Notes under the pieces: generated by a model | The model's database searches: none | What the model was told of the DNA's origin: nothing | What the model saw: only the letters and a program-made list of their open reading frames with translations | Made by a program: the position numbers and the translations under genes | In this document: positions 18,274 to 27,935 of the stretch, in pieces | Layout of the letters: each line of letters starts with the position of its first letter | Position numbering within the stretch: the stretch's first letter is position 1 | Assembly (NCBI GenBank): GCA_036480375.1 | Contig: JAZGGI010000028.1 | Span: 124,001-188,000, forward strand | From: Candidatus Zixiibacteriota bacterium | Lineage (GTDB): Bacteria; Zixibacteria; MSB-5A5; GN15; JAAZOE01 | Direction: 5' to 3' | Length of the DNA stretch: 64,000 bases

Positions 18274-19793
18274 AGTCCAAATAATATAATGCTCAATAAT
18301 CCAATTAACAACAGGCCAAATTGCCCCAGGATGGGGCCGGTTTTATTAAAAACAGTCAATCCTTGTACCGGTTTCAATTGACCACGGACGATTGTTTTTT
18401 CGTACAAATTACTCTTATTGTATATTCGCCCGAAATTATCAACGAAATACGTAAAACCGCTATTAGCGGTGCGGGCAATATAAATATTGTTTTCTATCGC
18501 GCGAAATACTGCCATTCCGGCATGTTGATACGGCCCCGATGAATATCCGTACCAGGTATCATTGGTTATATTGACCAGGAAATCAGCGCCGTTTCTAACG
18601 TACTGATTGACCAGCTCAGGGAAAACCACTTCATAACATATCAAAACGCCATACCCGCCAAATTCGCTTTCATATACGGGAAGCTCAGTGCCGTGCTCAA
18701 AATCAGACCAGCCCAACGAAAGATTCGCCAGCCAGGGAACATATTCACTATAGGGTACCGTTTCAGCGAACGGAACCAATTTATTTTTGTGATACGGTTT
18801 GTCATGAGAACCGTCGGCGTTAAAGTGTACTGCCGCGTTATAGCTTTTTACGTTGTCTTTATCCATCCTCGTAAAATCGAGCGTGCCGACCAGCATTGGC
18901 GTTTCAACTTTCCGTGCCGTTTGCGCCACCATTCGCGTCAGGCGATATTCCGATAATAAATATGCCGGCGCTGCCGTCTCGGGCCAAATAATTAAATCAG
19001 GTTTGCTCTGGGAGAAATCCGAAACGGCTTCAACCGCCAGGGAATCATACAGGAAAAAACTGTACTCCTTATTATCAGGATCCCATTTTTCCTCAATACT
19101 CAAACTCCCCTGCAAAAGCGCAACTTTAATTGGACCCTCATTACTCGGCTCCGCCTGAGATAAAACTATTGCCCCATAAATTGTCGGAAGCCCGATCAGA
19201 AGTCCGACGATGAAAACGTATAATGGCTTCTTATTTTTCCATGCCTGCCAGAGCAAAATATTGACAACGACCAGGATTATCGTAATGCCGGCGTCCCCGG
19301 TGAATTTGCATATCTGTATAAAAGCGGTGTATGCGCCTTGAGTGTAAGACAGGTTTGACCACGGGAAAGCAATCTCCAGTAAAGTTCTGAAGTATTCGAC
19401 GCCTGCCCACAGAAACGGCAATAATATTAACGCCACTTTTTTTGATTTTCGATAAAGAGCCGAATAAAGAGCAAGCACAAAGGCCGAATAGGAAGAAATA
19501 ATTCCGATGGCCGCGATTGTTCCCGGAATGGTCACCCAGCCAATCCAATAAAGCGAAAAGCAATGATAGAAAAACGAATAATAATAACCCTGCTTAAACG
19601 CCGACCCAAATGGCTTTCCGGATATTATATCCAGAGGCTTAATCAACGCGATCACGGCCAGAAATCCCAGAGGTAAAGGCGGCCAGGCGGCGGCCAAAAG
19701 AGCCGCAAAGAATAGTAAATATAATCTTTCCTGGCGCAGGGTTAAATCATCAGGCCAGATAGATTTGGCAATATAATGGAAAATCTTCGGCAC
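18246..19793 (-). CDS. lnt: Apolipoprotein N-acyltransferase (Lnt)
   Basis: Lnt transfers a fatty acid to the N-terminal cysteine of lipoproteins at the periplasmic face of the inner membrane. The 515-residue protein has six or more N-terminal membrane helices, the nitrilase domain from about 220 to 480 and a last helix at about 490-508. The catalytic triad is visible as Glu272 (IIWPETAAPAYL), Lys336 (YHKNKLVPFAE) and Cys386 (GVLICYEVVFPE), matching E. coli E267, K335 and C387. The start is GTG, four bases after the gpmI stop. The enzyme implies triacylated lipoproteins and supports a diderm envelope. Confidence 0.95.
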   Translation of the reverse strand: MPKIFHYIAKSIWPDDLTLRQERLYLLFFAALLAAAWPPLPLGFLAVIALIKPLDIISGKPFGSAFKQGYYYSFFYHCFSLYWIGWVTIPGTIAAIGIISSYSAFVLALYSALYRKSKKVALILLPFLWAGVEYFRTLLEIAFPWSNLSYTQGAYTAFIQICKFTGDAGITIILVVVNILLWQAWKNKKPLYVFIVGLLIGLPTIYGAIVLSQAEPSNEGPIKVALLQGSLSIEEKWDPDNKEYSFFLYDSLAVEAVSDFSQSKPDLIIWPETAAPAYLLSEYRLTRMVAQTARKVETPMLVGTLDFTRMDKDNVKSYNAAVHFNADGSHDKPYHKNKLVPFAETVPYSEYVPWLANLSLGWSDFEHGTELPVYESEFGGYGVLICYEVVFPELVNQYVRNGADFLVNITNDTWYGYSSGPYQHAGMAVFRAIENNIYIARTANSGFTYFVDNFGRIYNKSNLYEKTIVRGQLKPVQGLTVFNKTGPILGQFGLLLIGLLSIILFGLWIKEKASA

Positions 19794-19796
19794 CAG

Positions 19797-21320
19797 CTAA
19801 ATTAACAGCGACTCGCCGTCCATTTCAATAGGTTTTTTTATATTTAATAGCTGAAGCATTGTCGGAGCGATATCGGCCAATTTCCCTCCCGACCGTAATT
19901 TTGCGCCATCAGGTCCGTTGATGAGATGGCAGGGGACAAGATTAGTCGTATGAGCGGTATGGGGCCCGCCGTTTTCGGGATCAACCATCATCTCCGCGTT
20001 ACCGTGATCTGCAGTTAAGATTCCCATTCCGCCCTTTGATATAAGAGTATCTAATACTTTGCCGACGCAATCGTCAACCGTTTCGACCGCCTTGACCGCG
20101 GCTTCAATTATTCCGGTATGTCCGACCATATCACAGTTGGCGAAATTGAGGACAATGACTTCGTATTTGTCAGATTCGATTGCTTCAATAACTCTGGAAG
20201 TCACTTCAAGCGCCGACATTTCCGGCTGTAAATCATAAGTGGCGACTTTCGGCGATTGAATCAATTCGCGGTCTTCGCCCGGAAATGGCGTTTCATTTCC
20301 ACCATTGAAGAAATAAGTGACATGCGCGTATTTTTCGGTTTCGGCAATTCGTAATTGTTTGAGATTATTCTCCGCCAGCAATTCGCCCAACAGCCGTTTC
20401 ATCCTCCGGGGAGAAAAAGCAATCTCGGGAGTTTTCAATTTCTCATCATAGATGGTCATATTGACGAGATTAACTTTCAGGCCATTATCGGTATCGAGCG
20501 TTGGCAAAAATTGGTTGCCTTCAAAGACATGATTAAGTTGCCGCACCCGGTCGGCCCGGAAATTGAAAAACAAAGCCAAATCGCCCGATTGTACCTTGCC
20601 GCCTCGGTCATCATAATTCAATACTGTCGGTTCGACGAATTCATCGGTTACGCCCGCCTTATACGAGTCTTTAATCGCCTGAATGGGATTATCGACTTTT
20701 TTCCCTTCGCCTAAGGCAATCGCTCGATAAGCCCGTTCAATCCGATCCCAGCGTTTATCCCGGTCCATCCCCCAGTATCGTCCCATAATCGTCGCGATAG
20801 AACCAATTTGATATTTTTCAAACATATCCAGCGCCTGCTGAACAAATCCAGCACCGGAAGTCGGCGACGTATCCCGACCATCGAGGAAAGCATGCAGATA
20901 CAATTCCGGCGTGTTCAAATCCCGGGCTAAACGAATCAGCGCGTCGAGATGATTCATGGAGCTATGCACACAGCCATCTGAAACAAGTCCGATAAGATGC
21001 ACCGCTTTACCAGCATTTGCGGTTTTCTTGATTGACGATACCAAAACCTCATTCTTGAAGAATGAACCGTCGTCAATGGATTTATCAATCCGAGTAATAT
21101 CCTGATAGACGACCCGTCCGGCGCCAAGATTCAGATGCCCAACCTCGCTATTACCCATTTGGCCTTTGGGCAATCCCACCGCCAACCCTGAACCATCAAT
21201 TGGTTCGCCTGGCCACGTGGCAAAAATTTTATCCAGATTCGGTTTTCGGGCCGCAGCCACAGCATTATTTTCTTTTTCGGAACGGAGTCCGAAACCGTCT
21301 AAAATGCAGAGTAAAATCAT
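19797..21320 (-). CDS. gpmI: 2,3-bisphosphoglycerate-independent phosphoglycerate mutase (GpmI)
   Basis: GpmI interconverts 3- and 2-phosphoglycerate through a phosphoserine intermediate with two Mn ions. The 507-residue sequence has the metal-binding start LLCILDGFGLRSE, the active serine Ser58 in GQMGNSEVGHLNLGAGR, HAFLDGRDTSP, and the alkaline-phosphatase-type metal motifs NCDMVGHTG and LTADHGNAEMM. Its length is normal. It starts at ATG 21320 and is followed closely by lnt on the same strand, a neighbour with no obvious metabolic link. Confidence 0.97.
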   Translation of the reverse strand: MILLCILDGFGLRSEKENNAVAAARKPNLDKIFATWPGEPIDGSGLAVGLPKGQMGNSEVGHLNLGAGRVVYQDITRIDKSIDDGSFFKNEVLVSSIKKTANAGKAVHLIGLVSDGCVHSSMNHLDALIRLARDLNTPELYLHAFLDGRDTSPTSGAGFVQQALDMFEKYQIGSIATIMGRYWGMDRDKRWDRIERAYRAIALGEGKKVDNPIQAIKDSYKAGVTDEFVEPTVLNYDDRGGKVQSGDLALFFNFRADRVRQLNHVFEGNQFLPTLDTDNGLKVNLVNMTIYDEKLKTPEIAFSPRRMKRLLGELLAENNLKQLRIAETEKYAHVTYFFNGGNETPFPGEDRELIQSPKVATYDLQPEMSALEVTSRVIEAIESDKYEVIVLNFANCDMVGHTGIIEAAVKAVETVDDCVGKVLDTLISKGGMGILTADHGNAEMMVDPENGGPHTAHTTNLVPCHLINGPDGAKLRSGGKLADIAPTMLQLLNIKKPIEMDGESLLI

Positions 21321-21369
21321 AATTGAATACTATACGTCCGATAAAAGGATGTTTAGAGAAACTTTACTT

Positions 21370-22410
21370 CTATTTAATGACAACTTCACGAACGCCCTTT
21401 TCAACTTCCCCGATTCGATAAAATTCCTGGTTAAGATTCGAAAGGGTTTTCTCGGTTTTGCCCGTGTCAGACTCGTCGACTACCACAATATACCCGATGC
21501 CCATATTAAAGGCATCAAACATATCGTTATCGGCAACACTGCCTTGCTTTTGAAGATATTCAAAAATCGGTAAATCAGGCCAACTTTCCACTTTCAGCAC
21601 AGCCCTGAGATTTTCCGGAATAATCCTGATAAGATTTCCAGCGATACCGCCGCCGGTAATATGAGCCATCCCCTTAACATCAATTTCTTTCATCAGTCGG
21701 GTAACCGGTTTTAAATAACTGCGATGTACATTCAATAGCTCCGGGCCGATTTTTCCTTTGATTTCTTCGACATAGGAATCAGCCTGCAATCCGGCCATCT
21801 CAAAACATATTTTCCGCGCCAGGGAATAGCCGTTGGTATGCAGTCCCACCGAGGGCAGACCATAGATAATATTGCCAGCAGTGATTGTCAAACCGTCAAC
21901 GATTTTATCCCGGTCAACCATGCCGACAATCGTCCCCACCAGGTCATATTCGCCGGGATTATAAAAACCGGGAAGCTCGGCGGTTTCACCACCCAGAAGG
22001 GGCATATCGTTTTCACGACAGGCAATTGTCAATCCTTCTACAATCTGTGCCACGACTTCGGGTTTTAACACCCCGACTCCAATATAATCCATGAAAAACA
22101 AAGGCATCGCTCCCTGAACCAGGATATCATTGACGCAATGATTGACGATGCACTGGCCGACAGTGTTATGAATTCCGGTCATAAACGCCAGCTTCAATTT
22201 CGTTCCGACGCTGTCGGTCGATGATACCAGAACCGGATTTTCGAATTTCTCTAATGGCGGTTTATATAAGCCTCCGAATGATCCAATATCCGAAAGCACG
22301 TTGTCATTGAAAGTCGTCCGCGCCAGCTTCTTTATTTTATTCAGCGCTTCATCGGCGGCCTGAAGGTCCACTCCCGCCGACGCATAATCGATCTTATTTT
22401 TATTTTCCAT
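21370..22410 (-). CDS. purM: Phosphoribosylformylglycinamidine cyclo-ligase (PurM)
   Basis: PurM (AIR synthetase) closes the imidazole ring in purine synthesis using ATP. The frame is open to a TTG at 22449, but the family start is MENKNKIDYASAGVDL, an ATG at 22410, giving 346 residues. Landmarks are YASAGVDLQAAD, SSTDSVGTKLKLAF, the HCVNDILVQGAMPLFFMDY loop, LLGGETAELPGFY and the C-terminal AHITGGGIAGNLIRIIP. It is transcribed away from the methyltransferase gene. A gap of 49 bases separates it from gpmI on the same strand. Confidence 0.97.
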   Translation of the reverse strand: MENKNKIDYASAGVDLQAADEALNKIKKLARTTFNDNVLSDIGSFGGLYKPPLEKFENPVLVSSTDSVGTKLKLAFMTGIHNTVGQCIVNHCVNDILVQGAMPLFFMDYIGVGVLKPEVVAQIVEGLTIACRENDMPLLGGETAELPGFYNPGEYDLVGTIVGMVDRDKIVDGLTITAGNIIYGLPSVGLHTNGYSLARKICFEMAGLQADSYVEEIKGKIGPELLNVHRSYLKPVTRLMKEIDVKGMAHITGGGIAGNLIRIIPENLRAVLKVESWPDLPIFEYLQKQGSVADNDMFDAFNMGIGYIVVVDESDTGKTEKTLSNLNQEFYRIGEVEKGVREVVIK

Positions 22411-22477
22411 AGTACCCGCCAAAGTAGTCGCATATAGGTGACTTGTCAAGATAGTAAAAATTCCCGATTGAATAGGT

Positions 22478-22506
22478 TTTTCAAATTTCTAAATAAGTAG
22501 TATATT
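22478..22506 (+). promoter_or_regulatory. Candidate promoter for the methyltransferase gene
   Basis: TTTTCA at 22478 and TATATT at 22501 are separated by 17 bases, and a GAGAGG ribosome-binding site follows at 22521. The -10 match is good and the -35 is weak. The gap between divergent genes is short, so a promoter must lie here. Confidence 0.4.
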
Positions 22507-22532
22507 GCACTCGATTATTAGAGAGGACGTAT

Positions 22533-23360
22533 ATGCCTGATCAAAAAAAAGAAAAAGACGTTGACCTTGAAAAGCCCCGTCAAACTTATACTCTCCCACA
22601 AATATATGATATCGCTTTTGATTTTCGCGACGTATCCGAAGAGGTTGACTTCCTTTTGGGAATCTCTGAGAAACAGATCGGTCGAAAAGTAAAGTCCGCC
22701 TTTGAGATGGCCTGCGGTCCGGCCTATCATACCCGGGAAATCGCACGAAGAGGCGTTGTTTCGGTCGGTTTGGATATCGAACCGGCCATGGTGAAATACA
22801 CACAAGAATTAATCGCAAAAGAAAATATCAAAGCGGATATTTTTGTAGGCGACATGCGGTCGTTTAAAAGCGATAAGAAATACGATCTCGTATATATGCT
22901 GATGGCTTCCTTTGCCCAGCTTTTGACAAATAAAGATATCATTGATAATTTCAATTGCGCAGCCAACTTATTAACTGATGGAGGCATTTATATTATTTCC
23001 ACCGCTCATCCCCGCGATTTTTATGGGGATGAAAAACCAACTGTCAAGAATACCTGGGAAATGACTCGCGGTGATATAAAGGTCATGACCGACTGGGGCG
23101 GAGATGATCAAAAATTCGATGCCTTGACCGAGATTGATGATATTGTTGTTTCATTCGATGTGACTACGCCGGAAGGGAAAAAACGATATGAATTCCCTGA
23201 TCGATACCGGCGTTGTTCAATTAAGACTTTTGAAGCATTCGTTGAGCTATCGGGCAGATTTGAAATAGTAGATCGCTACGGTGCGGTAGATCCGAAAATA
23301 AAACTGTCAAATGCTTCCGAATCCTGGCGATTTGTCCCTATTTTGAAAAAAGTCAAATAA
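22533..23360 (+). CDS. Class I SAM-dependent methyltransferase
   Basis: A 275-residue protein with a Rossmann-type SAM-binding core. Motif I is FEMACGPAYHTREIARRG (about 52-69), followed by the acidic VGLDIEPAMV, then IFVGDMRSFKSDKKYDLVYML for motifs II-III. The C-terminal part may bind substrate but shows no family-defining motif, so the methyl acceptor is unknown. A GAGAGG site precedes the ATG. It is a single gene between divergent purM and the convergent rluD-type gene, with only five bases between the two stop ends. Confidence 0.85.
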   Translation: MPDQKKEKDVDLEKPRQTYTLPQIYDIAFDFRDVSEEVDFLLGISEKQIGRKVKSAFEMACGPAYHTREIARRGVVSVGLDIEPAMVKYTQELIAKENIKADIFVGDMRSFKSDKKYDLVYMLMASFAQLLTNKDIIDNFNCAANLLTDGGIYIISTAHPRDFYGDEKPTVKNTWEMTRGDIKVMTDWGGDDQKFDALTEIDDIVVSFDVTTPEGKKRYEFPDRYRRCSIKTFEAFVELSGRFEIVDRYGAVDPKIKLSNASESWRFVPILKKVK

Positions 23361-23365
23361 TAAAT

Positions 23366-24379
23366 TTAGGCTGCGCAGAATTCCCGTAAATATTTCAATA
23401 ACCGATCCATGTCTTCAGGTAGATTACTTGAGACAAATATTTTCTTATTCATAATCGGATGAATAAATTCAAGCGATTTGGCGTGCAATGCTTGACGGTC
23501 AATCAAAGACAGCAAATGTTTACCGGTTTTTCTGTGGGACGGGTCAATTCCTTTTAACCATTTTTGTCCACCGCCATAATCCGGATCTCCCAGTACCGGC
23601 CGGTTAAAATGAGCTAAGTGAACGCGTATTTGATGAGTTCGTCCGGTTTCCAGCCTGATTTCGACATAATCATTTATCCAAAACCTCTTCAGAACTCTAT
23701 AATGAGTAATTGCATTTCGTGATTTCAAATTTGTAACCGCCATTTTTTTCCGATCGCGCAGAGAACGGCCGATAGGAAGTTCAATCGTGCCTTCTTCTTC
23801 GGGCATGTGACCGCAAGTTATGGCATGATATATTTTCTCGACTTCCCGGGCCGCGAATTGCTCTCGCAACCTCCGCGCGGATAAGTCATCTTTGGCGATT
23901 ACTATTAATCCTGAAGTATCCTTATCGAGGCGATGGATGATTCCCGGGCGATTAAACGAATCATGATCGGATAGCCCCTTAAAATGATAAAGCAAAGCGT
24001 TAACGAGAGTATGTGATTTGTTGCCCGCTCCGGGATGAACAACCAGTCCGGCCGGTTTATTGACAACCGCGAGATGTTCATCGTCATAGACAATATCAAG
24101 CGGAATATCTACAGGGGTTAAATCCAATTTTTCCGGCGGAGGAATTTGAATAACAATCGTCTCGCCGCCTTTTAATTTATAATTTTTCGATACCGTCTTA
24201 TCATTAACCCGGACATAATTGGAACTAATCAGATTCTGGATATAAGCTCGCGACAATTCCAGATCTTCCCGAGATGCCAGATACTTATCCAATCTTTGAG
24301 GTCTGGATAATTCCTCGGTATTGATTTTTTTTAATTCCGCAGATGTACTCATAAATTGAAGATATGGATTTCCGCCCAT
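23366..24379 (-). CDS. rluD: RluA-family 23S rRNA pseudouridine synthase (RluD-like)
   Basis: This enzyme isomerises uridines to pseudouridine in large-subunit rRNA. The 337-residue protein has an N-terminal S4 RNA-binding domain (about 28-85, RLDKYLASREDLELSRAYIQ) and a catalytic domain with the RluA signature GIIHRLDKDTSGLIVIAK, whose Asp is the nucleophile, plus RTHQIRVHLAHFNRPVLGD. The S4 domain plus this length fits RluD better than RluA, but the target positions are inferred. An alternative ATG at 24352 would shorten it by nine residues. Confidence 0.88.
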   Translation of the reverse strand: MGGNPYLQFMSTSAELKKINTEELSRPQRLDKYLASREDLELSRAYIQNLISSNYVRVNDKTVSKNYKLKGGETIVIQIPPPEKLDLTPVDIPLDIVYDDEHLAVVNKPAGLVVHPGAGNKSHTLVNALLYHFKGLSDHDSFNRPGIIHRLDKDTSGLIVIAKDDLSARRLREQFAAREVEKIYHAITCGHMPEEEGTIELPIGRSLRDRKKMAVTNLKSRNAITHYRVLKRFWINDYVEIRLETGRTHQIRVHLAHFNRPVLGDPDYGGGQKWLKGIDPSHRKTGKHLLSLIDRQALHAKSLEFIHPIMNKKIFVSSNLPEDMDRLLKYLREFCAA

Positions 24380-24404
24380 TCAAGGCAAGAAATTATGGGC
24401 GATA

Positions 24405-25196
24405 TTAAAGCTGTTGAAATATGGTATCCGCCAATTCTATGAAAGCGTCGAGTTCGAGTTGCTCGGCTCTGGTAGTTGATGAATTTGTCAGCTTTACAAT
24501 TATTTTTTCCAGTTCTGCTCGGGGCAAAGGATACGCTGAATTAAGATTATTCAAAAGAGATTTGCGCTTTCCCGAAAAACTATTTCGGACGAATTTCTCA
24601 AACCGCTTTATATCCGAAATCTGATACCGGGAGTCATGCCGGGTAAATCTTACGACTGTCGAATCGACTTTTGGGGGAGGACGAAAAGAGTCGGGAGGCA
24701 CCGGGCAAATTATTTCGCTATCGAAATACAATGATGTCAAAACCGATATCGTCGAACGAGCTTTTTTGCCCGGCGGTGAGGTCACCCTGTCGGCGACTTC
24801 CTTTTGCATCATAAAAACGGCACGGTTGATTTGGGCATGATACATCATCAGCCAATCCATTATCGGAGTCGTGATATTATATGGCAAATTGCCGATGACG
24901 GCGAAAATATCCAGTCCCGCTTCCTGCGGATTAACCGTCAGGATATCGGTTTCGCGAACTCGAAAATTTTCTTTGCCCGAAAATTTTTTGGCGAGTCCGG
25001 GAGCCAGTCGCCGATCGAGCTCAACCGCGACAATATCGGCTCCGGAATTCACGAGAGGCAATGTAAGCACCCCTTCCCCAGGACCTATTTCCAAAATGGT
25101 TTCACCGGGCTGAGGATTTAGCGCCTCGATAATTTGATTGATAATCAGGGGATCGATAAGAAAATGTTGCCCGAGAGATTTCTTGGCTTTAGTCAT
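24405..25196 (-). CDS. rsmA: 16S rRNA dimethyladenosine transferase (RsmA/KsgA)
   Basis: RsmA dimethylates two adjacent adenosines near the 3' end of 16S rRNA, a late step in small-subunit assembly. The 263-residue product has the opening AKKSLGQHFLIDPLI, SAM motif LEIGPGEGVLTLPL, and the NLPYNITTPIMDWL catalytic motif (NLPY). The C-terminal part has FRPPPKVDSTVVRF. The start codon overlaps the tatD stop (TAATG), so the two genes are coupled. Confidence 0.97.
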   Translation of the reverse strand: MTKAKKSLGQHFLIDPLIINQIIEALNPQPGETILEIGPGEGVLTLPLVNSGADIVAVELDRRLAPGLAKKFSGKENFRVRETDILTVNPQEAGLDIFAVIGNLPYNITTPIMDWLMMYHAQINRAVFMMQKEVADRVTSPPGKKARSTISVLTSLYFDSEIICPVPPDSFRPPPKVDSTVVRFTRHDSRYQISDIKRFEKFVRNSFSGKRKSLLNNLNSAYPLPRAELEKIIVKLTNSSTTRAEQLELDAFIELADTIFQQL

Positions 25197-25966
25197 TACT
25201 CAAACATTTCTACCAGCCGAAATAGTTTTTCGGCATTACGAGTCGTTATCTTATCCGCTTCTTCAATACTAATATCTCTCAGTTCAGCCAATCTTTCGCA
25301 GACTAATTTAACATAAGCCGGACAATTTCTCTTGCCTCTGTGAGGAACTGGCGTCAAATACGGGCAATCGGTTTCAATTAATATTTTTGTCAAATCGATT
25401 TCCCGACCGATATGTGCCATTTTGGAATTTTTGTAGGTCATAACGCCATTGACCGAGACATGAAATCCCACGGAAATTACCCATTCGGCCTGTTCAACTG
25501 TTCCCGGAAAACAATGAAACACCCCGGATAACCGGCCAATATAGTTGGATATTATTTCAAAGGCGTCATCGAGCGCTTCGCGAACATGAATAACAACCGG
25601 CATTTTGAGCTCAGCGGCGAGGTCAAGCTGTTTTATATAGGCCGCGCGCTGAATCTTGCGCGGCGATAAATCCCGATAGTAATCAAGGCCGATTTCGCCG
25701 ATGCCAACGACTTTGGGATTCTCGGCCATTTTTCTCATTTCCGTCAGGAATTCATCGGTCAGGGTTTTGGCGTCATGCGGGTGTATTCCCACTGTACAGA
25801 ATACATTATCGTATTCATTTGCCAGTCGGAATGACCTCCGGGTCGAGTCCATGTCAGCCCCGATATTAATTAGTCGGTCAACTCCGTATTCGGAGGCACG
25901 TACGATAACGTCTTCCCTGTCATTATCAAAATCCCGGAAATCAATATGGCAATGAGTATCTATCAT
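25196..25966 (-). CDS. tatD: TatD-family metal-dependent deoxyribonuclease
   Basis: A 256-residue TIM-barrel metallohydrolase. The family metal ligands are all visible: IDTHCHIDF, IGEIGLDYYRD, MPVVIHVRE, VFHCFPGTVEQA and IETDCPYLTP. TatD proteins are Mg-dependent 3'-5' exonucleases with proposed roles in DNA repair or turnover; the metabolic role in this organism is not known. It sits between metG and rsmA on the same strand, a common bacterial arrangement. Confidence 0.95.
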   Translation of the reverse strand: MIDTHCHIDFRDFDNDREDVIVRASEYGVDRLINIGADMDSTRRSFRLANEYDNVFCTVGIHPHDAKTLTDEFLTEMRKMAENPKVVGIGEIGLDYYRDLSPRKIQRAAYIKQLDLAAELKMPVVIHVREALDDAFEIISNYIGRLSGVFHCFPGTVEQAEWVISVGFHVSVNGVMTYKNSKMAHIGREIDLTKILIETDCPYLTPVPHRGKRNCPAYVKLVCERLAELRDISIEEADKITTRNAEKLFRLVEMFE

Positions 25967-25984
25967 AAGAGAATCGAAAATTTA

Positions 25985-27910
25985 TCAACTTATGCCGGCG
26001 CCGGGTTTCATCTCTCCGTCAACCGTAACCAGCCTCAGCACACCGTCCTTCCTGGCGGCCAGAAGCATGCCGTTTGATTCTAAACCTCTGATTTTGGCTG
26101 GTTTTAAATTGGCGACGAGGATAATATTTTTTCCGATTATTTCTTCCGGATTATAATGCTCGGCGATCCCCGCCACAATCTGCCGTTGTTCCGAACCTAA
26201 ATCAATTTGCAGTTTTAACAACTTATCCGCCTTCTCAACTTTTTCGGCTATAATCACTCTGGCGACCCGTAGGTTCACTTTGACAAAATCATCAATCTCG
26301 ATTAGTCCCGATTCATCCGGGGGTTCATTTTCGGATTGTTGTGCTTTGACCAATGTTGGGACCTTTTTGGCATCCAGCCGGGGAAAGATTGAGCCCTTGA
26401 TATTTATTTTATTCCCACTGGGCAAATCAAACCAGGTACTGGCGGAACGCAACGTCAGGGTATCATCGCTAAGCCCGAAAACTTCCCGGACCTCTCTCAT
26501 TTTGGCCGGCATTATCGGATACAATAATATACTGGCGATTCGTATCAATTCTGCAGCGGTGTATAATACTCCGCCAACGATATCGAGTTTTCCTTCCCTG
26601 GCCAGCTTCCACGGGGCGGCGTTTTCGATAAATTTATTGGTCGCCCGAACCAGGTTCAAAGAATTGTTGATTGCATCGGTTATCCTGAAATTCCGAACAT
26701 GATCATAGACGGTTCCCGCAAGTTTCTCGGCCATCTCCATCACTTTTTGCTGACCGGGCGTTTCATCGGACGGTTTGGGAATTATGCCGTCGCAGAACTG
26801 CTCTGTCATTTTGGCAACTCGCGATACTAAATTGCCCAGGTCATTAGCCAGATCGGCGTTATAGCGAATGACGAATTCCTTTTCTTTTACATCACCGTCA
26901 ACTCCAAACGGATATTGATTCAATAGCAAGTAACGGGTACCGTCGACGCCGTAAATATCGACCATCGCTTTGGGATCAATCATGTTTCCGGCTGATTTGC
27001 CCATCTTTTCGCCATTAACTGTAAAGAAGCCGTGAAGAAAAATCCGGTCCGGCAATTTAATTTTCGCCGCCATGAGCATCGCCGGCCAAAATATTGTATG
27101 AAACTTGAGAATTTCTTTGGCCATCAAATGCACGACCTCAGCTTGATTCCACCAGGTATCAAACTGTTCCTGATTATCTTCATAACCAATGGCCGAAATA
27201 TAATTGGGGAGGGCATCAATCCAAACATAGGCAATTTGTTTAGGATCGAATGGCAGCGGAACACCCCATTTAACGGTTTCACGCGAAATTGAAAAATCAG
27301 GCAGATCAATATTTAATAGACCGAGAACTTCTTTGCGCCTCTCTTCCGGCAGAATTACCAGTTCATTCTTTTCGACCATTTGTTTGAGAATCGGGATATA
27401 CGGTTTGAGGTGGAAAAAGTAATTGCGTTCTTTGAGCGGAGTCGCCGGTTTTTTATGTATTGAGCAATTCCCGTTATCCAAATCCGTTTCCGTCACAAAT
27501 TTCTCGCAACCGGTGCAGTATAAACCTTCATAGACGCCTTCATAAATAACATCCTGACCATCGGGGGTCCTGGCCTCTTTGAGAATTGTAAGTAGTTTTT
27601 GGACCGCCTTAATATGCCGCTCATCTGTCGTCCTGACGAAATAATCATGCTCCAGTCCCAACGTTTTCCAGGTTTCCTTGAAATGCTTAACCACTTCATC
27701 GCAAAACTCCTGCGTCGATTTCCCCACGGCCGCGGCCGTATCGGCGACTTTGGAACCATGTTCATCAGTACCGGTCAGGAAAAACGATTTTCTTCCGGCG
27801 ATTTTGTGAAATCGTGAGAAAAAATCAGCGGCGATTGAAGTATAAGCATGTCCTATATGCGGTTTATCGTTTACATAATAAATCGGCGTGGTGACATAAA
27901 AATTTTTCAA
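25985..27910 (-). CDS. metG: Methionyl-tRNA synthetase (MetG) with C-terminal tRNA-binding domain
   Basis: MetG charges tRNA-Met. The 641-residue sequence has the class I HIGH motif in NDKPHIGHAYTS and a KMSKS variant in GEKMGKSAGNMID. A connective-peptide zinc knuckle shows only one CxxC pair clearly (YCTGCEKF). A C-terminal OB-fold tRNA-binding domain (about 535-641, VNLRVARVIIAEKVEKADKL) is of the type used for dimerisation. The start is TTG at 27910, with GGAAAG upstream. It lies in the run ricT-metG-tatD-rsmA. Confidence 0.96.
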   Translation of the reverse strand: MKNFYVTTPIYYVNDKPHIGHAYTSIAADFFSRFHKIAGRKSFFLTGTDEHGSKVADTAAAVGKSTQEFCDEVVKHFKETWKTLGLEHDYFVRTTDERHIKAVQKLLTILKEARTPDGQDVIYEGVYEGLYCTGCEKFVTETDLDNGNCSIHKKPATPLKERNYFFHLKPYIPILKQMVEKNELVILPEERRKEVLGLLNIDLPDFSISRETVKWGVPLPFDPKQIAYVWIDALPNYISAIGYEDNQEQFDTWWNQAEVVHLMAKEILKFHTIFWPAMLMAAKIKLPDRIFLHGFFTVNGEKMGKSAGNMIDPKAMVDIYGVDGTRYLLLNQYPFGVDGDVKEKEFVIRYNADLANDLGNLVSRVAKMTEQFCDGIIPKPSDETPGQQKVMEMAEKLAGTVYDHVRNFRITDAINNSLNLVRATNKFIENAAPWKLAREGKLDIVGGVLYTAAELIRIASILLYPIMPAKMREVREVFGLSDDTLTLRSASTWFDLPSGNKINIKGSIFPRLDAKKVPTLVKAQQSENEPPDESGLIEIDDFVKVNLRVARVIIAEKVEKADKLLKLQIDLGSEQRQIVAGIAEHYNPEEIIGKNIILVANLKPAKIRGLESNGMLLAARKDGVLRLVTVDGEMKPGAGIS

Positions 27911-27935
27911 CGCTACTTTCCTTCCCTTTTAATTT